Source: Gibbula magus (Eukaryota > Mollusca > Gastropoda > Trochida > Trochidae). From it: a stretch of DNA of 64,000 bases. A program made the translations under genes and the position numbers. The notes beneath the pieces are model-generated. The model ran no database searches and was not told where the DNA came from. It saw nothing but the letters and a program-made list of their open reading frames with translations. This document shows, piece after piece, positions 12,291-24,300 of this stretch. The stretch covers positions 37,583,548 through 37,647,547 of the forward strand of contig OW388299.1 in assembly GCA_936450465.1 (NCBI GenBank), written 5' to 3'. Position 1 is the stretch's first letter. Each line of letters opens with the position of its first letter.

Positions 12291-12381
12291 GCCAATGGTC
12301 AGTTTCATCCGTAAGGACTTGTTGTTTTACCACTATCTCTTAATAGCTATCTGTGAGTCCACATTAAAGGTATCTAAGTCC

Positions 12382-12516
12382 GGGGGCGGGATAGCGCAGT
12401 GGTTGGTGCGTTAGGCTTAGGATCAAGAGGTCCGGGGTTCGAATTCGCCATGTCTGCATTAGAGAACTGTTCTACATGCAGTAATGTTTGGGTGGAATGC
12501 TACACTGAATTTCACC
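12382..12516 (+). mobile_element. Short tRNA-derived SINE with 9-bp TSD
   Basis: Head GGGGCGGGATAGCGCAGTGG carries an A box (TAGCGCAGTGG, 12392-12402). GGTTCGAATTC (12436-12446) is a B box. The body GAGAACTGTTCTACATGCAG..GCTACACTGAATTTCA matches the SINEs at 9766 and 60757. TCTAAGTCC flanks it at 12373-12381 and 12517-12525. It lacks the GCGTTAAAC 3' end, so it is 3'-truncated or a short subfamily. Confidence 0.85.
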
Positions 12517-13039
12517 TCTAAGTCCAAATTTAACCATCAACATACCACAAATTATTATTTCACAAAATCCAGACTTCTATAAAGTCTAGGATGAAGTCAC
12601 ATTTAATATAGTCCTTTTATGATTAGTAATAGCTACATACTGAAATACTGAAGACTATCTAACTGTCACGTGCTTCCTATTGTTCTCTCCCGATTTAAAC
12701 ATAAACAGGAAAGCACATATAATATTATGGAAGGTCATCAGATACACAAGTGAGCATCACAATTAGGAAGTGCTATTTTAGACAAGTAACATTATCTGAC
12801 TTCTACTTATATAACTCAACTTGATTGCTCCTTTACTTTAGTGCTCTTGCAGACATATTTTGAAAAGAAAATCTTCATGTTGTTCCGATTTAATGTCATT
12901 GTTTAATAGATAAACAAGATATAGACAAAGAGAACAGTTTTTCAAAATCAAAATGGAAATTCCTGTTATAAATTTACACATATCAAGTAAAATGTCAATA
13001 TTTTTAGAGTCATGTGTATTTACAATATCTAATCATCAT

Positions 13040-13147
13040 CATATACATCTCCATCATCTGTTCGATGTTCTCTACGTTGTCCCAAGATTCTGGGGTCCTG
13101 TTCATCGAAAAACTGTTGTGGAGAGTTCATGGCACAGAGAGGAGTGA
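13040..13147 (-). pseudogene. Decayed partial duplicate of the BBS10-like gene
   Basis: About 100 bp here align with 13440-13570 inside the BBS10-like ORF, roughly 80% by eye. Shared blocks are CCCAAGATTCTGGGGTCCTG against CCCGAGATTCTGAGGTCCTG, and CACAGAGAGGAG against GACAGAGAGGAG. In the aligned frame an AGA arginine codon has become TGA, so the copy cannot encode that segment. It lies about 110 bp downstream of the BBS10 stop codon in the same orientation. It is best read as a relic of a tandem duplication or local gene conversion. Confidence 0.8.
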
Positions 13148-13252
13148 AATAAAACAAGATCTTTGTCAATAGTGAAATTTTAGTTCATTAATTTAAACAG
13201 ATACAAAACCTTTTACATGTTCTTGTCATTATCCACATTCCTTTGAAAGCAA

Positions 13253-15091
13253 TCACTCGTCATCACTTGACTCATGCTGGAACTCTGCTAGATGTCCAAC
13301 ACTGACGATAGAATCAATCCTGAGAATCTGCTGCAGAAGTTGTATCACTGAAGCTAATGTGGATATCTTGGAGGCAAGAGGTTCCAGAATTCCTGATTGG
13401 ACTACATCACACACTCTGCCTCTCTTGTCCAAACCACAGACATCTCCTTCCTTCATAGACCTGGTCATCTGCTGGAGCTTCTCAAGGTAGTCCCGAGATT
13501 CTGAGGTCCTGTTCGTTGAAAGCTGTTTGTGCAGAGTTCTTGGGACAGAGAGGAGAGAATCATAAAGAATTTTACACCCAAGGCCTGTCTGTTCATCAAC
13601 ACAGTCCTTTGAATGTATCTTAAGCAACTCTGCGGTTTTCATCTCAAAGAAACCTCCGCCTCCAACTGCCACAAACATTGGAGTTGATGATGACTCTTTG
13701 TCATCAGATGGTTTTCCACCATGAAACCTGGATGTTTTCGCATAACTGATTTTCCTAGTCAAACTATCATCAATGAATCTTGTGCAATCTCCACTATCAC
13801 ATTTTATATCAGAGGATATCATAGGTGGAGTGAAAGTTTGAAAAGCAAAGCACATTTCTAACGACTTGTATGCCTTGAAGGCCACATCTGCAAGCTGATC
13901 CACGCTTCCTTCTGTTGGTGAGGCAAGGACAAGAGTTTCTGGTATCATGCTTTGAAGAGAATCCGGAAACTGTATGAGAACAAATCTCTGAGTTCCTAAC
14001 ATTTTACTTGTACACATTGACAATTCTCCTATATTGTTTGATTCTATTGGATCAAACGGACTAGACACTGCTTGGATGCTTGATATCCTTTCTAAAAATT
14101 GAATGTCTTCTTCTTCCACACAACTCACGACACTAATTTCAGATTCCCGACACAACGTGAGAGCAAAATCTGGAACTTTTTGGGAGCAGATTATCACAGA
14201 TATTTGCTGTTTTTTAAGGAGTTGAAGATATGTCCTGGTTGTATTGATTCTGTACATGAAAGACTTTGATACACTATCATCATTCTTGAGATACACAGTT
14301 TCACTTGGATCCTCACGGGTGTTGCCTTCAATTGAACATTGTAGCATTATGAATTTGCAATCACTAATTTCATCAAGATGAGGGCATTTGTACGAAAAAT
14401 CACGTCTGATTATGAATCCTCGGAGAGTTGATGATGCTTCAATCAAATATCTTGGAAGTTTGAAATGGAGCAAACAAAAATTTTCAATCATGAATTTCAC
14501 ATTTCTGTGTACTTTCACCAGTGACACTTTTTCTTCACTTTGACGCACACCAAGCGTTTGCAGTATAAGATCAACAAGTATGTTTGTGTGATGTCTGCTC
14601 ATATGACTTGAAATATTTGTATTCAAAATTGACGTCAAATCTTTCAGTATCAAAGTCGATTCAGTTTTTCTAACAGAAATGGAATAGAGTTCATTCCAAA
14701 TGATCGGCAAGACATCACGCTCTATTTTCCTCAACTGCAAAGACATTTTATTTCCGAAATGATCACCAGATGTACCCGTTATTGCTTCTAATTTTTCTAA
14801 TTCAATAACTGATTGTGAGAGGTATAACAGATACGTCTTAATTCCATCTGCTGTATGTTCATATTGTTTCTTCAACGCTTGTACAATAACTTTAGCCAAT
14901 GGGTGAGACAGGTGCAGAGTTTCCAAAATAACCATTCCATTATTTGTGGTTAAAACTTTCCCAGTTGATGTACACATCAAAGTCATCAAACTTTCTGGAC
15001 CATATGATTTGCATATTAAAGATGAAATAGTCAAAATTATATTCTTTTTTAGTTTGCTTGATAAACATATTGTAGAGTCAAAATTGTTCAT
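13253..15091 (-). CDS. BBS10: BBS10-like chaperonin (Bardet-Biedl syndrome 10 homologue), single exon
   Basis: A 612-residue intronless ORF with the layout of the vertebrate chaperonin-like BBS10. The N-terminal nucleotide-site region includes YGPESLMTL and TGKVLTTNNG, then ETLHLSHPLAKVIV (about residues 57-70). ADGIKT (81-86) stands where active CCT chaperonins have GDGTT. VAVGGGGFFE (about 474) is near the C-terminus, which ends IDSIVSVGHLAEFQHESSDDE-like with an acidic tail as in human BBS10. Human BBS10 is about 723 residues; the missing length lies in the poorly conserved middle. With BBS6 and BBS12, the human protein forms a CCT-associated complex that assembles the BBSome for cilia; that role is inferred here. 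The first Met gives a conserved N-terminus and lies 254 bp from the divergent TONSL start. The degenerate GDGTT motif fits the family's weak or absent ATPase activity. Confidence 0.93.
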   Translation of the reverse strand: MNNFDSTICLSSKLKKNIILTISSLICKSYGPESLMTLMCTSTGKVLTTNNGMVILETLHLSHPLAKVIVQALKKQYEHTADGIKTYLLYLSQSVIELEKLEAITGTSGDHFGNKMSLQLRKIERDVLPIIWNELYSISVRKTESTLILKDLTSILNTNISSHMSRHHTNILVDLILQTLGVRQSEEKVSLVKVHRNVKFMIENFCLLHFKLPRYLIEASSTLRGFIIRRDFSYKCPHLDEISDCKFIMLQCSIEGNTREDPSETVYLKNDDSVSKSFMYRINTTRTYLQLLKKQQISVIICSQKVPDFALTLCRESEISVVSCVEEEDIQFLERISSIQAVSSPFDPIESNNIGELSMCTSKMLGTQRFVLIQFPDSLQSMIPETLVLASPTEGSVDQLADVAFKAYKSLEMCFAFQTFTPPMISSDIKCDSGDCTRFIDDSLTRKISYAKTSRFHGGKPSDDKESSSTPMFVAVGGGGFFEMKTAELLKIHSKDCVDEQTGLGCKILYDSLLSVPRTLHKQLSTNRTSESRDYLEKLQQMTRSMKEGDVCGLDKRGRVCDVVQSGILEPLASKISTLASVIQLLQQILRIDSIVSVGHLAEFQHESSDDE

Positions 15092-15345
15092 GTCGGTTGA
15101 TGATTTCTATCTCAAAAGAAAATTCTTGGACAAATGTTTTGTCATATTTCAAAATTGAGTTCCTCGCCAGGTGAGATATTGAATATTCCATCTAAATCGG
15201 TCAATCATATGTGTAGATATAACTGGTTATATTCAGCTCCTAAAAACTGCAAACAAAACGAGCACTTGTTTATCAAAGGGGAGTAACTCTAATTGTCATT
15301 GCGCATGCCCACAGGAAATTCCCGGGAAAATTAAAATGGCGGAAA
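15092..15345. promoter_or_regulatory. Putative bidirectional promoter BBS10 / TONSL
   Basis: 254 bp separate two divergent start codons. Within the last 60 bp are TTGCGCATGCCC (15299-15310; close to the NRF1 palindrome), the palindrome TTCCCGGGAA (about 15319-15328), and AAAATGGCGG (15333-15342; a YY1-type AANATGGCG element). There is no obvious TATA box. Such sites are usual in housekeeping and DNA-repair promoters. I did not find a good RFX X-box for the ciliary gene. Factor binding is inference from motif matches only. Confidence 0.6.
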
Positions 15346-15362
15346 ATGGATCCAGAAGATGA
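15336..15362 (+). other. Overlapping upstream ORF before TONSL start
   Basis: ATG at 15336 in good context (A at -3, G at +4) opens an 8-codon frame ending TGA at 15360-15362. It overlaps the TONSL ATG (15346) in the +1 frame. If transcription starts upstream of 15336, it would reduce TONSL translation by leaky scanning. If transcription starts at the YY1-like element, the uORF would be excluded. Confidence 0.5.
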
Positions 15363-18300
15363 AAGAGAACTCGAAAGTTAGAATCGTTTTATTAAACCTT
15401 CTTTTATGTATTCATTTTGATAGCTCAATGCGATTGAACTTGCATGTAGCGTCCTTTTGATAATGATAACCAAATGATCGATCTTTTGTTTGATGATCAT
15501 TTTCGTTGACAAAGATAAACAACATTTCCAAAACAAAATCTGAATGTAATAAAGAGAGTACTGATGGGATCTGGGAATATTATTGATTGTAATTTTAAGC
15601 AACCAAGCACATTTTTTATTTGATTCACATACAGTAGATCTGTACTGTATACATTTTATCAACAAATCATCTTTGTGTAATAATTTATCATGAGGTCACT
15701 GATCATTACTTTTATTTTAATTTTCTCCTTGAATTGAAAATATTTAATCTCAACAATCTAGTAGAAAGTACATAGATGATTTTGATCTAGGTAATGAATA
15801 ATGTTTTGAAAAACCAGTAAAATAGAGACCTAAGTTGCTGATTTGTTGAATAATGCTATTGAGTCTTGTTCTAGAATTGAAGAGAGAGAAAAGGAAGGCT
15901 GAAAAGAAAGACAACTTGAAAGAGGTAGCTCAGATACATAACTGCATCGGGGAACTGCTTTATAAATATGGTTGGTATTGTACTCATCAAGAAAAACCAT
16001 TTTATTTTTTTGTTATAATCTTATTAATCATGGAATATGATTTTTTACAGTTTCAAACTGTTTAAGTATCATAAGTTATAAGGATATGAATATAACAAGC
16101 TAAACAGTTTTTCAATTGGAATGTTTTGCAACAGTGCGCAATGTTAATTACCAGTTTATGAAATAAACATGCTTACTTAATTTGGAGATTTTACGAGTGC
16201 TTCAAACATTGCTGATTTTGTACTTTAATTGTACATGATCATGGATTTCAGAACGGTATGAAGAAGCAATCGGTGAACATGAATCTGAACGAGCTATCAG
16301 CGAAGCCCTCCAGGACACTATTGGAGAAGCTGTGGCCTGTCGAAAGATTGGAGAGTGTTATTGTGCTTTCGAACAATACACTAAGGCTCTTGAACTTCAA
16401 CAGCGCCATCTCTCTCTTGCTAAAGCCTGCGACTGTGACATTGAGGAACAGCGAGCATGGGCGACGATTGGTAGGACTTATCTGTTCCAGTCAGAAACAT
16501 GTCGTGGACATAGCTCATTGGAAGCTTCGAAGAAAGCGGAGAAAGCATTTGTGAAATCCCTTGAAGTTTGTGAGAGGTTGACAAGCTCAGTGAAGAATGA
16601 AGAGTTGATGGAGATGAAAGCGAGGCTTTACCTCAATCTTGGTAGGCAAAGGTTTTCAATTTCTCAGTTTAGAATGTTGACAAAAATTTATTTATAAAGT
16701 TTTGTAAAGGCAGTGTTATAACTTTCATTTGATAACCTGAGGGGATCTTTTTTGCCAGTATTATCCACATCATGAGACTCTTATCAATGGTAAAAGTATT
16801 CCAACGTCTTCGAAAATGAAGGAACAGCAACTGAGGACCTTCTTCATGAAGAAGGCTTGGGAGAGTCATACAAAATATCACTCATCACTCAGCAATATTT
16901 AAGATCACTGAACTTAAAGGGTCAGCAAATGGTCCAATGAGATTTGATTCCAGTATTTCAATCAATAGGAATGGTTTGATGCAAACATAAAAAGTTTTAT
17001 GATTTCAAACCAGGTTTGGTGTATGATGGCCAGGGAGATGTAAAGAAAAGTGCTGATTTCATGAAGAGGGCAATTACTATTGCTGAGTAAGCTTCTTATT
17101 TCATTTTATTGAAAATCATTTAAACACAAGTGGGAGAACCCTGTGATAAATGATGGTGATGGTAAATCAGAAGATAAATAGTTAAGTTTCAAGCGATTTG
17201 TAAAATTTCTGTAATTCCTTGCAAAAATCGATGTCGATAGCTGAAAGTTTTGTGTATTTTGTCACCACATCAAATTGAACTTTGACGATTATTCTTTTCA
17301 AATAATATGCTCCACTTATAATATGACCTCAAGTTATCAAAACTTGAAGTCACAAGTTACCTCCCTTGACTTTATTTTGATGATTATCTTTTTCAACTGC
17401 ACAGTTCTGAAATCAATTAAATCCTAATGATACAAAATTACGAAGCTCTGTGACCTCCCCAGGAAGTACCGGTTGACGAGTGACGTGTACCGATGTCAGA
17501 TCTCGCTGGCGGGCATGTACCAGCGGCGAGAGAATTGGAGTCAGTCCCTGCGTTCCCTCGAGGAGGCCCAGAAATGTGCAGTCAAGCTGAAGGATAAATT
17601 CCTGGAGAATGAAGTCTACACCAACAAAGCACAGGTAGGAATTAAATAACAGTGGAGGATCCTGATGGGGTGGGGGTCAGGAGGTTCGACTCCCCCTTTT
17701 GAAGAAAAGTTGCATGTTGATTTGATGGACCCCTTGGGTGAATATTATGGTGATATCCTTCCCAACGTGGTCTGACTCCTAACAAGATTACTCCTGACAC
17801 TTTATCCTCTTAAAACTTATTAACTGCAATTAACATACTAGTATATTCATGTCAACCATGCTCAAGTTTGGTTTATACAAAAAATATTATACATTTATCT
17901 AATAAATATCAGATATTGAAATATGAAATATCAAGGGATAGATTTTTGAGACTTATCTTAGTGTTAAGCCAATATCAATGTATGCTACTGACGCCTAACT
18001 ATCTGAACACTAAGAAAGCTTTGTAAATTCGTAATATTAGATGTCAAATTTGTAGTATTATAAATTGACACGTTACTTTCTATGGTTTCTATGTTACATG
18101 AGATGATGACTACATGGTTTTCAGTTAAATTGTCATGAAAACTGTAAAAATGAACTCCCTTTGAATGTAACACCACGAACAAGCCTTCTCATGTAGTTAA
18201 TTGTTTTCAAACAGTGATTGCGAGGTTATGATTTTCAGATTCTGCTGAGAATTGGAGATTTCTCCATGGCCAAACACTGCCTCAAGAAAGCCTACAAGCT

Positions 18301-21300
18301 ACGTTCGGCGACAGTCACTGAAGCCAAGAGGATTCTGAAACTCTTCAAATCTGGTATGCAATTTATGGAAATGAATCTAGATTTAAAATTGATATTTAAA
18401 CATGTTCAAAAATATGATTTTTCAACAATCTTCATTTGATTTTGTATCAGCTAAGGTTATTTTTTGCAAATGATGTAAAACCATTTGAACTTTCTTGATG
18501 TAAAGTAGATAAGCTGTTGGTATGGTCAGTGCTGGCGAATTGGTGCCTAACTCTGAGGGTGTTTGTTCGAATCCTTCAAGGGAGTCATCCCCAAATACAT
18601 AAAACAAAACAATAAGAATTTGTACTAATGCAGAAAGTGTTTTCTAAAATATAACAATGATAAATATGATGTTTAATTTTGATCATTAAGCTAAGAATAT
18701 TTGGTTGAACACCAGCCTACTCCCATCCTCAACAGAATATCTTACATCAGTTAATCCTTCATGATAAATCTTATCTAACAATATTCCACTTCTCTCGTTT
18801 AATTCTGTTCTAATCCTGAATCCTAAAGACATGAACTGTTTGTCGTGCAGCCAGTAAGATGGAGGAGTGTACAGAAGAGTTGGAGAAGGACGAAGGGAAC
18901 CTCCACACAAGATTCAAACTGTTTGAGAAACTCGGAGATGCTGCGGCCGACGCGTCTAACTTTAAACAGGCCATCGACTTCTATCTGAACATGGTTAGTC
19001 TGTTTTTGAGATTTAGATTTGTTTTTGCAATCTCCATCCTTTCGATATACACTTACAAAATGTCGGTAATGATTGCCCAATGTTTAATGTCACACTTGAG
19101 TTTGTGGTACAGAAACCTCGGTTTGGTACATAACCAAAAATGAAAGAAACTGAATTCACAACAAAACAGATTTTTAAATGAAGATAAAGTCATATGAACC
19201 AAAAGTACAAAATAGTTAAATATTGATAACATTTTATTAAATTAATAACATAAAATATGATATGATGTACAAACCAAACTGCTAAAGATATGCTCTACAT
19301 GTTTGGATATAACAATTTGTCTTATTGATTCCAGTTGGAGTGCGGTCACCAGATGCAGATCAGTAAAGTCGAGCTGATTCCGATCTACGTATCACTAGCG
19401 CAAACTTACGCTGATGATAAACAGTTCACTGAGGCTGTCAAGTATTACAGGAAAGAGTTAGCCTGTCGGACCGACGAGCCAGACCAGGTGAGGATAGATA
19501 TATACACTGTAGATCAATGGATTTGTAGTTGTCAGCTTCTTGTTATTATTCTTAAAAGAACAGGATGTCAGTTTTGGTTGAGTTCATCTTTAAATTCCAA
19601 TGAGTTGTGTCTTTGATAAAAAAAAATGGAACTCACAAACAATTCTGAGGGGCCAATTTACACAAATCAACTCTTTAACAGAGGGAATAATTCTGTATTT
19701 TCCATTGGCTAAAGACAGGCAATCCAATAATCTGGGATAGATGTCGGGACAGAGGTAAAGAGCTAAAAGATAACTGATGTATGATGTGAAATTGTTAATG
19801 TTTGAAAGGTTGGCAATAGTTTCTGTTTATGTTGAAAAATAATCTCTTTGAAGATCAAGATAATTCTGTTCAATGGGTCATTGTTTCCCTCTTAGTATCT
19901 TATCTTTATTAAAATATGTTTATGGAAATATGTTTGCACCCATTCTCTAAGTCTACCAATACCTTCAAGTTTCATGTAAAATAAATGCTACAATGTATTA
20001 TGTTAATAATCACCTCTAACTCCAGGTGTGCAGGACGTGGTTGAATATTGCTGACGCGGAGGAACTCGGCGGGTCCAGCTACGAGAAGATCAGTCAGTCG
20101 TACCTGTCCGCATTCGAGTCTGCACGCAAGGCAAAGAACAGGAAATTACAGGTTTGTCAAGTGTTTTATAAATCTGACCAGAAGTTAGAATAGATAAAAG
20201 AAATAACAAAGCTTTTGGTTAACCTTAATTTGATTTGACATCTTTTAAGTTTGGCCTTAGAAGCCCACACTTTACACTCTCTTCACCATCATCTGCTGGT
20301 CATCAAACAAAGTTTTTGAGGCAAAATTTGTTTTTCATGAAGTTCTTTTGATATTTGTAAATTCTTGACATCAAGATAATGTTCAAATTTGGAAACAAGA
20401 AATCTGCAGGTATGGGCTGACACTTTGGTATTTATCATGAAACCAAATGTGTCATCTTGTTACATCCTACTCAATCAGGCTGTATCTGCAAGGCTATTTC
20501 AATCCACTGATTGTCTCAGCAGCTTTTGCCTTGTATATCTGAAGGGTTAATTACTCATCCTATTTAAAGCATGTATATTGTGAAGCTAGTGAAATGTTAT
20601 GATTTGAAATGTGTTGATCACTCATCAATCTTTTTATCTGAGCACTCAGACTGCCAATATTTGCTTGATAAAAGTAATTTTATTGGTTGGTTATTTAAAG
20701 CAATATACGAGACGAAAGCTGGTTAGACAATCAGTCGTTTGAAGTAACTTTGCAGATACAAATACCCTGATAGAGCAGGATGATCTTGATAATGTTAATC
20801 TCATTATAAATCTTCTGGTCTTTGAAAACAATGTGTTGAATTTTGCATTTCATAATAATTGATAATTCACTTCCAGATCCAAGTATTGAAGTCGCTTATC
20901 GAGGTACAGAAGCTGTTCAAGCAACGCACACATCAACAACAGACCACAGATAAGTTGGAGAAACTGCGCGCAAAGTACAATATTGATTCCGCAGATGAGC
21001 TGTCTGACTCTGAACTAGACACACAACAGTCGGAAGATGATGATAATATCAGTATAGCCGAGCTCACTGAATCTGGTATGTGAACAAAGATCAAGATTAA
21101 AAAATAAGATGTGCAATATGAGTTAAATATAAAATACGAAGATGGTCTTAGTTTATGTTCCAAAGGTCAGAGAAATATGATAAATGTTCTCAATCTCTGT
21201 GCATGTTACTAAGATAGAGATGTTTACTCATTAGGGAGAGAGAATGATATTAAAAATGTTGTTTAATAAATAATTATCCTTATTGACTTTCAACTTAAAA

Positions 21301-24300
21301 AAAACTCTTAAAGAAGATAGAGAAATGAATTTTTCATGTGTCACATTCAATATAAGTGGTCAGTGTTCAGAACCAGTATTAATTAACCTCTGAAATATGC
21401 CTAGTCGGTAGATATCTGTGGCCAATTCCAGATTGTTGAGTAAACTTGTGTAAATTGGCCACTCACAATGGTTCAGGATTAATTAGTTCTGCAACTGAAG
21501 TGCTACTTATAGATTACTAAATGAAAGTTCATTTTATTTCTGCAGAAGGATCAGATGAAGAAACGGCCACAACAACGGGATCTGTGAGACGGAGGAATCA
21601 AACCAAACCGAAAGTAAGAGTTGTTATTTCTAGTTTTATCTATCACATTAACAAATATGTATTTGAAGTTCCATAAGGTTTAAACCGTTGTTTGACATTA
21701 TTCTCAAGATCACAGTGAAACTTTTCAGCGTGCTAAGCTGTCAGTTGGATATCTCTAGATCCATTCACTGTACCCTTTTGATATTGTGCAAAAATGTTCT
21801 TCAAGGAAGATGCAGGGCCAAATCAATATTGGTGATCTTTACATTATGTGTTAATCTTGAAGGGACAGTTCGTGGCAGGGTCATGTCACCTTAGTGACAA
21901 TTGCTTGTAACTGTATTTGAAATACCAAAATTCTTTTCAGAATGTATGCTTTGAGTTCCAGTTGTATTTATGATTTATGAATGGAGTAATGTTCTATTGT
22001 TTCATATGTTTTGACATGATATTTTCCTTTAGGGATTTGTTTCCAAACTGAAGCTGTCAACACTGTACTAACTTTCAAAACTTTGAAATGGTCAACGTTT
22101 TAATTCAAGTGTTTATTATTATTATGACATTGACTTTTACAGGTGAATGAGAAAGGTGAAACGCAACTTCACAGAGCGTGTATTGAAGGCAATGTGAAGA
22201 AAGTGAAGAGTCTTCTGGAGAAGGTTAGTATATATACATGTACTCGACATAATTCTGAACTGAATTGCATTTAATGATTTTCAAAAACATGGAAGAAGTG
22301 ATGAAATTCAAACCTGAAGAAATAAACTAATTTGTGTCCTGTCATGTCTGATTCACAGCGGTACTTCCTGTTGGTCATATTATTATAAAATTGGTCTCTT
22401 TGTGTCTATGGTTAGACTAATAAACAATAATCTCATGTCTATATAATGGGTGAATGTGTGAGTGAACGTGATGTGCTTTGTTCAGTGTAAATCACAGTAA
22501 ACTTTCTAATTTATTTCTTGTATTCAATAGGACTCCTGCTTCCCTGGACAGGAGTCCTTCCATGTAACAATTAATTACAACAAAATAAAAAAAAATGGTC
22601 TCCCAGTTCTTAAAATGTTAGTTGTCATGTGATAGTAATGATATATACAATACGGTAGATAGGTATCAGAACTTTCTAAGAAACGATAAGGATTCAGGTT
22701 TCTTGTGAGCTCCTTGATCTATGAGTGCCAAACCATTCTGAATGGACAATTTACATGTATACTGGAGCTAGAGCCATTCTAATCTGGGATTGGCCAAGAG
22801 AGGAATATTTTGGGACCTACAGGTAAAGGGTTTAGAAGTTTAAAATCCAGTTTTAATCTAAGACCGATTTGGAATTTTACATTTGTCATCTTCATCTAGG
22901 GCCACCCAGTTAACCCACGCGACCATTGTGGATGGATTCCCCTACATGAAGCAGCAAATCATGACAACTACGAGGTTGTCAAGGTGTTGCTGGAGAACGG
23001 AGCTGCTGTGAATGACCGAGGAGGAAAACACTGCGGGGGGATAACTCCGCTCATCGATGCGGCAAACTGCGGCAACACCGAGATCATCAAGCTGCTTCTG
23101 AGTCACCGAGCCAGTGTGTACAATAAGGATGATGAGGTCAGAATTCTCATTCATAGGGACGTGTCCATATCCTTTCGACTGCCGGTACTGTTTTGCAGGG
23201 AAACAGCTGATCCAATTTCAAACGGATCACTTTTTGGCCCTTCTCAAACGCCGCTATACTTTTCCCGTCCCATTGCCAATCCGTGGCTCAGCCTGCAGTA
23301 AAACACGGCACAGTGGCGTTTTGGAGGTCACAAATTTGATACGTATGAGTACGCTTCAGACATCCTCCAGAGAAAATACACCGGCGTTTTGAAAGCCCTA
23401 AAGATTATATGTCTGACAACACTTTGGACGTCGAAAGGATATAACATTTGGGTACATTTGATTTTTTCTAAACCGGCTGATAGCCAGTATTGAGTTGTAT
23501 GCATTTACATGTGATTGGCAACCCGGTTCACAGGAATCAAATGCTTTGAGCGAACCACACTAGTCTACCGTCAAAATAAGTGTCTCAGCCGATGAATAAT
23601 CAGGCTATAAGATGACTCAGGCTATCAAATCAAGTTTACCCTATCATTCAAGAATATTTGTGTATATATGTTCTCCCATATATTAGAATTGTGATCCCCC
23701 TAGAGTACCAAATAAAGCCACTAACCTGGTTTCTTTTTGTCTGAACTTCAAATCAGTGAGGTTTTATATCTTATTTGTCATTTTAAATATCAAAATTTCA
23801 ATCTTCGTTTGGTAGTTTTTGTTAACACTGGTTGATCCTAAAAGAGGTTTGATAATGCCTCGATTCCTCAGAGAGAGAGAGAGAACCACTCAGAAATAAC
23901 AACTAGAACGATATATCATATTTATTAAGTTACAATTTTATTGGTGTACCACCAATTCTCTATGCAAATGTGTCGCAAGCAGTTTGCATTGCTATGACAG
24001 TACAGTCTATAAATCCGCAATACATATCCCTAATGTCTTTTCAGGGACAAACCGCACTGGACTGTTTGAGGGCGTGGCACCAGAGGTGTGAAGACACGCT
24101 GACTCGGGAGATGCAGGCATCTTACGTACAAGTCGAGGCGATGCTCTCCGACCTAATGAGAGGTGCTGAAAACCCTTGACTATTTCTAAGGCCATCCATC
24201 ACCACTACTGACTGCAATGAGAGCGTTACCGTATTCTCTCGGGTATAAGACAGGGGAGAGGGGGGGCATAGGGATGGGCTTTTAGACGGGAGAGACCCTA

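Noticed and set aside
12382..12516. A functional tRNA gene (A and B boxes present)
   Set aside because: No acceptor stem or anticodon arm; body and target duplication show it is a SINE. The same applies to 10229-10340, 18495-18600 and 34915-34990.
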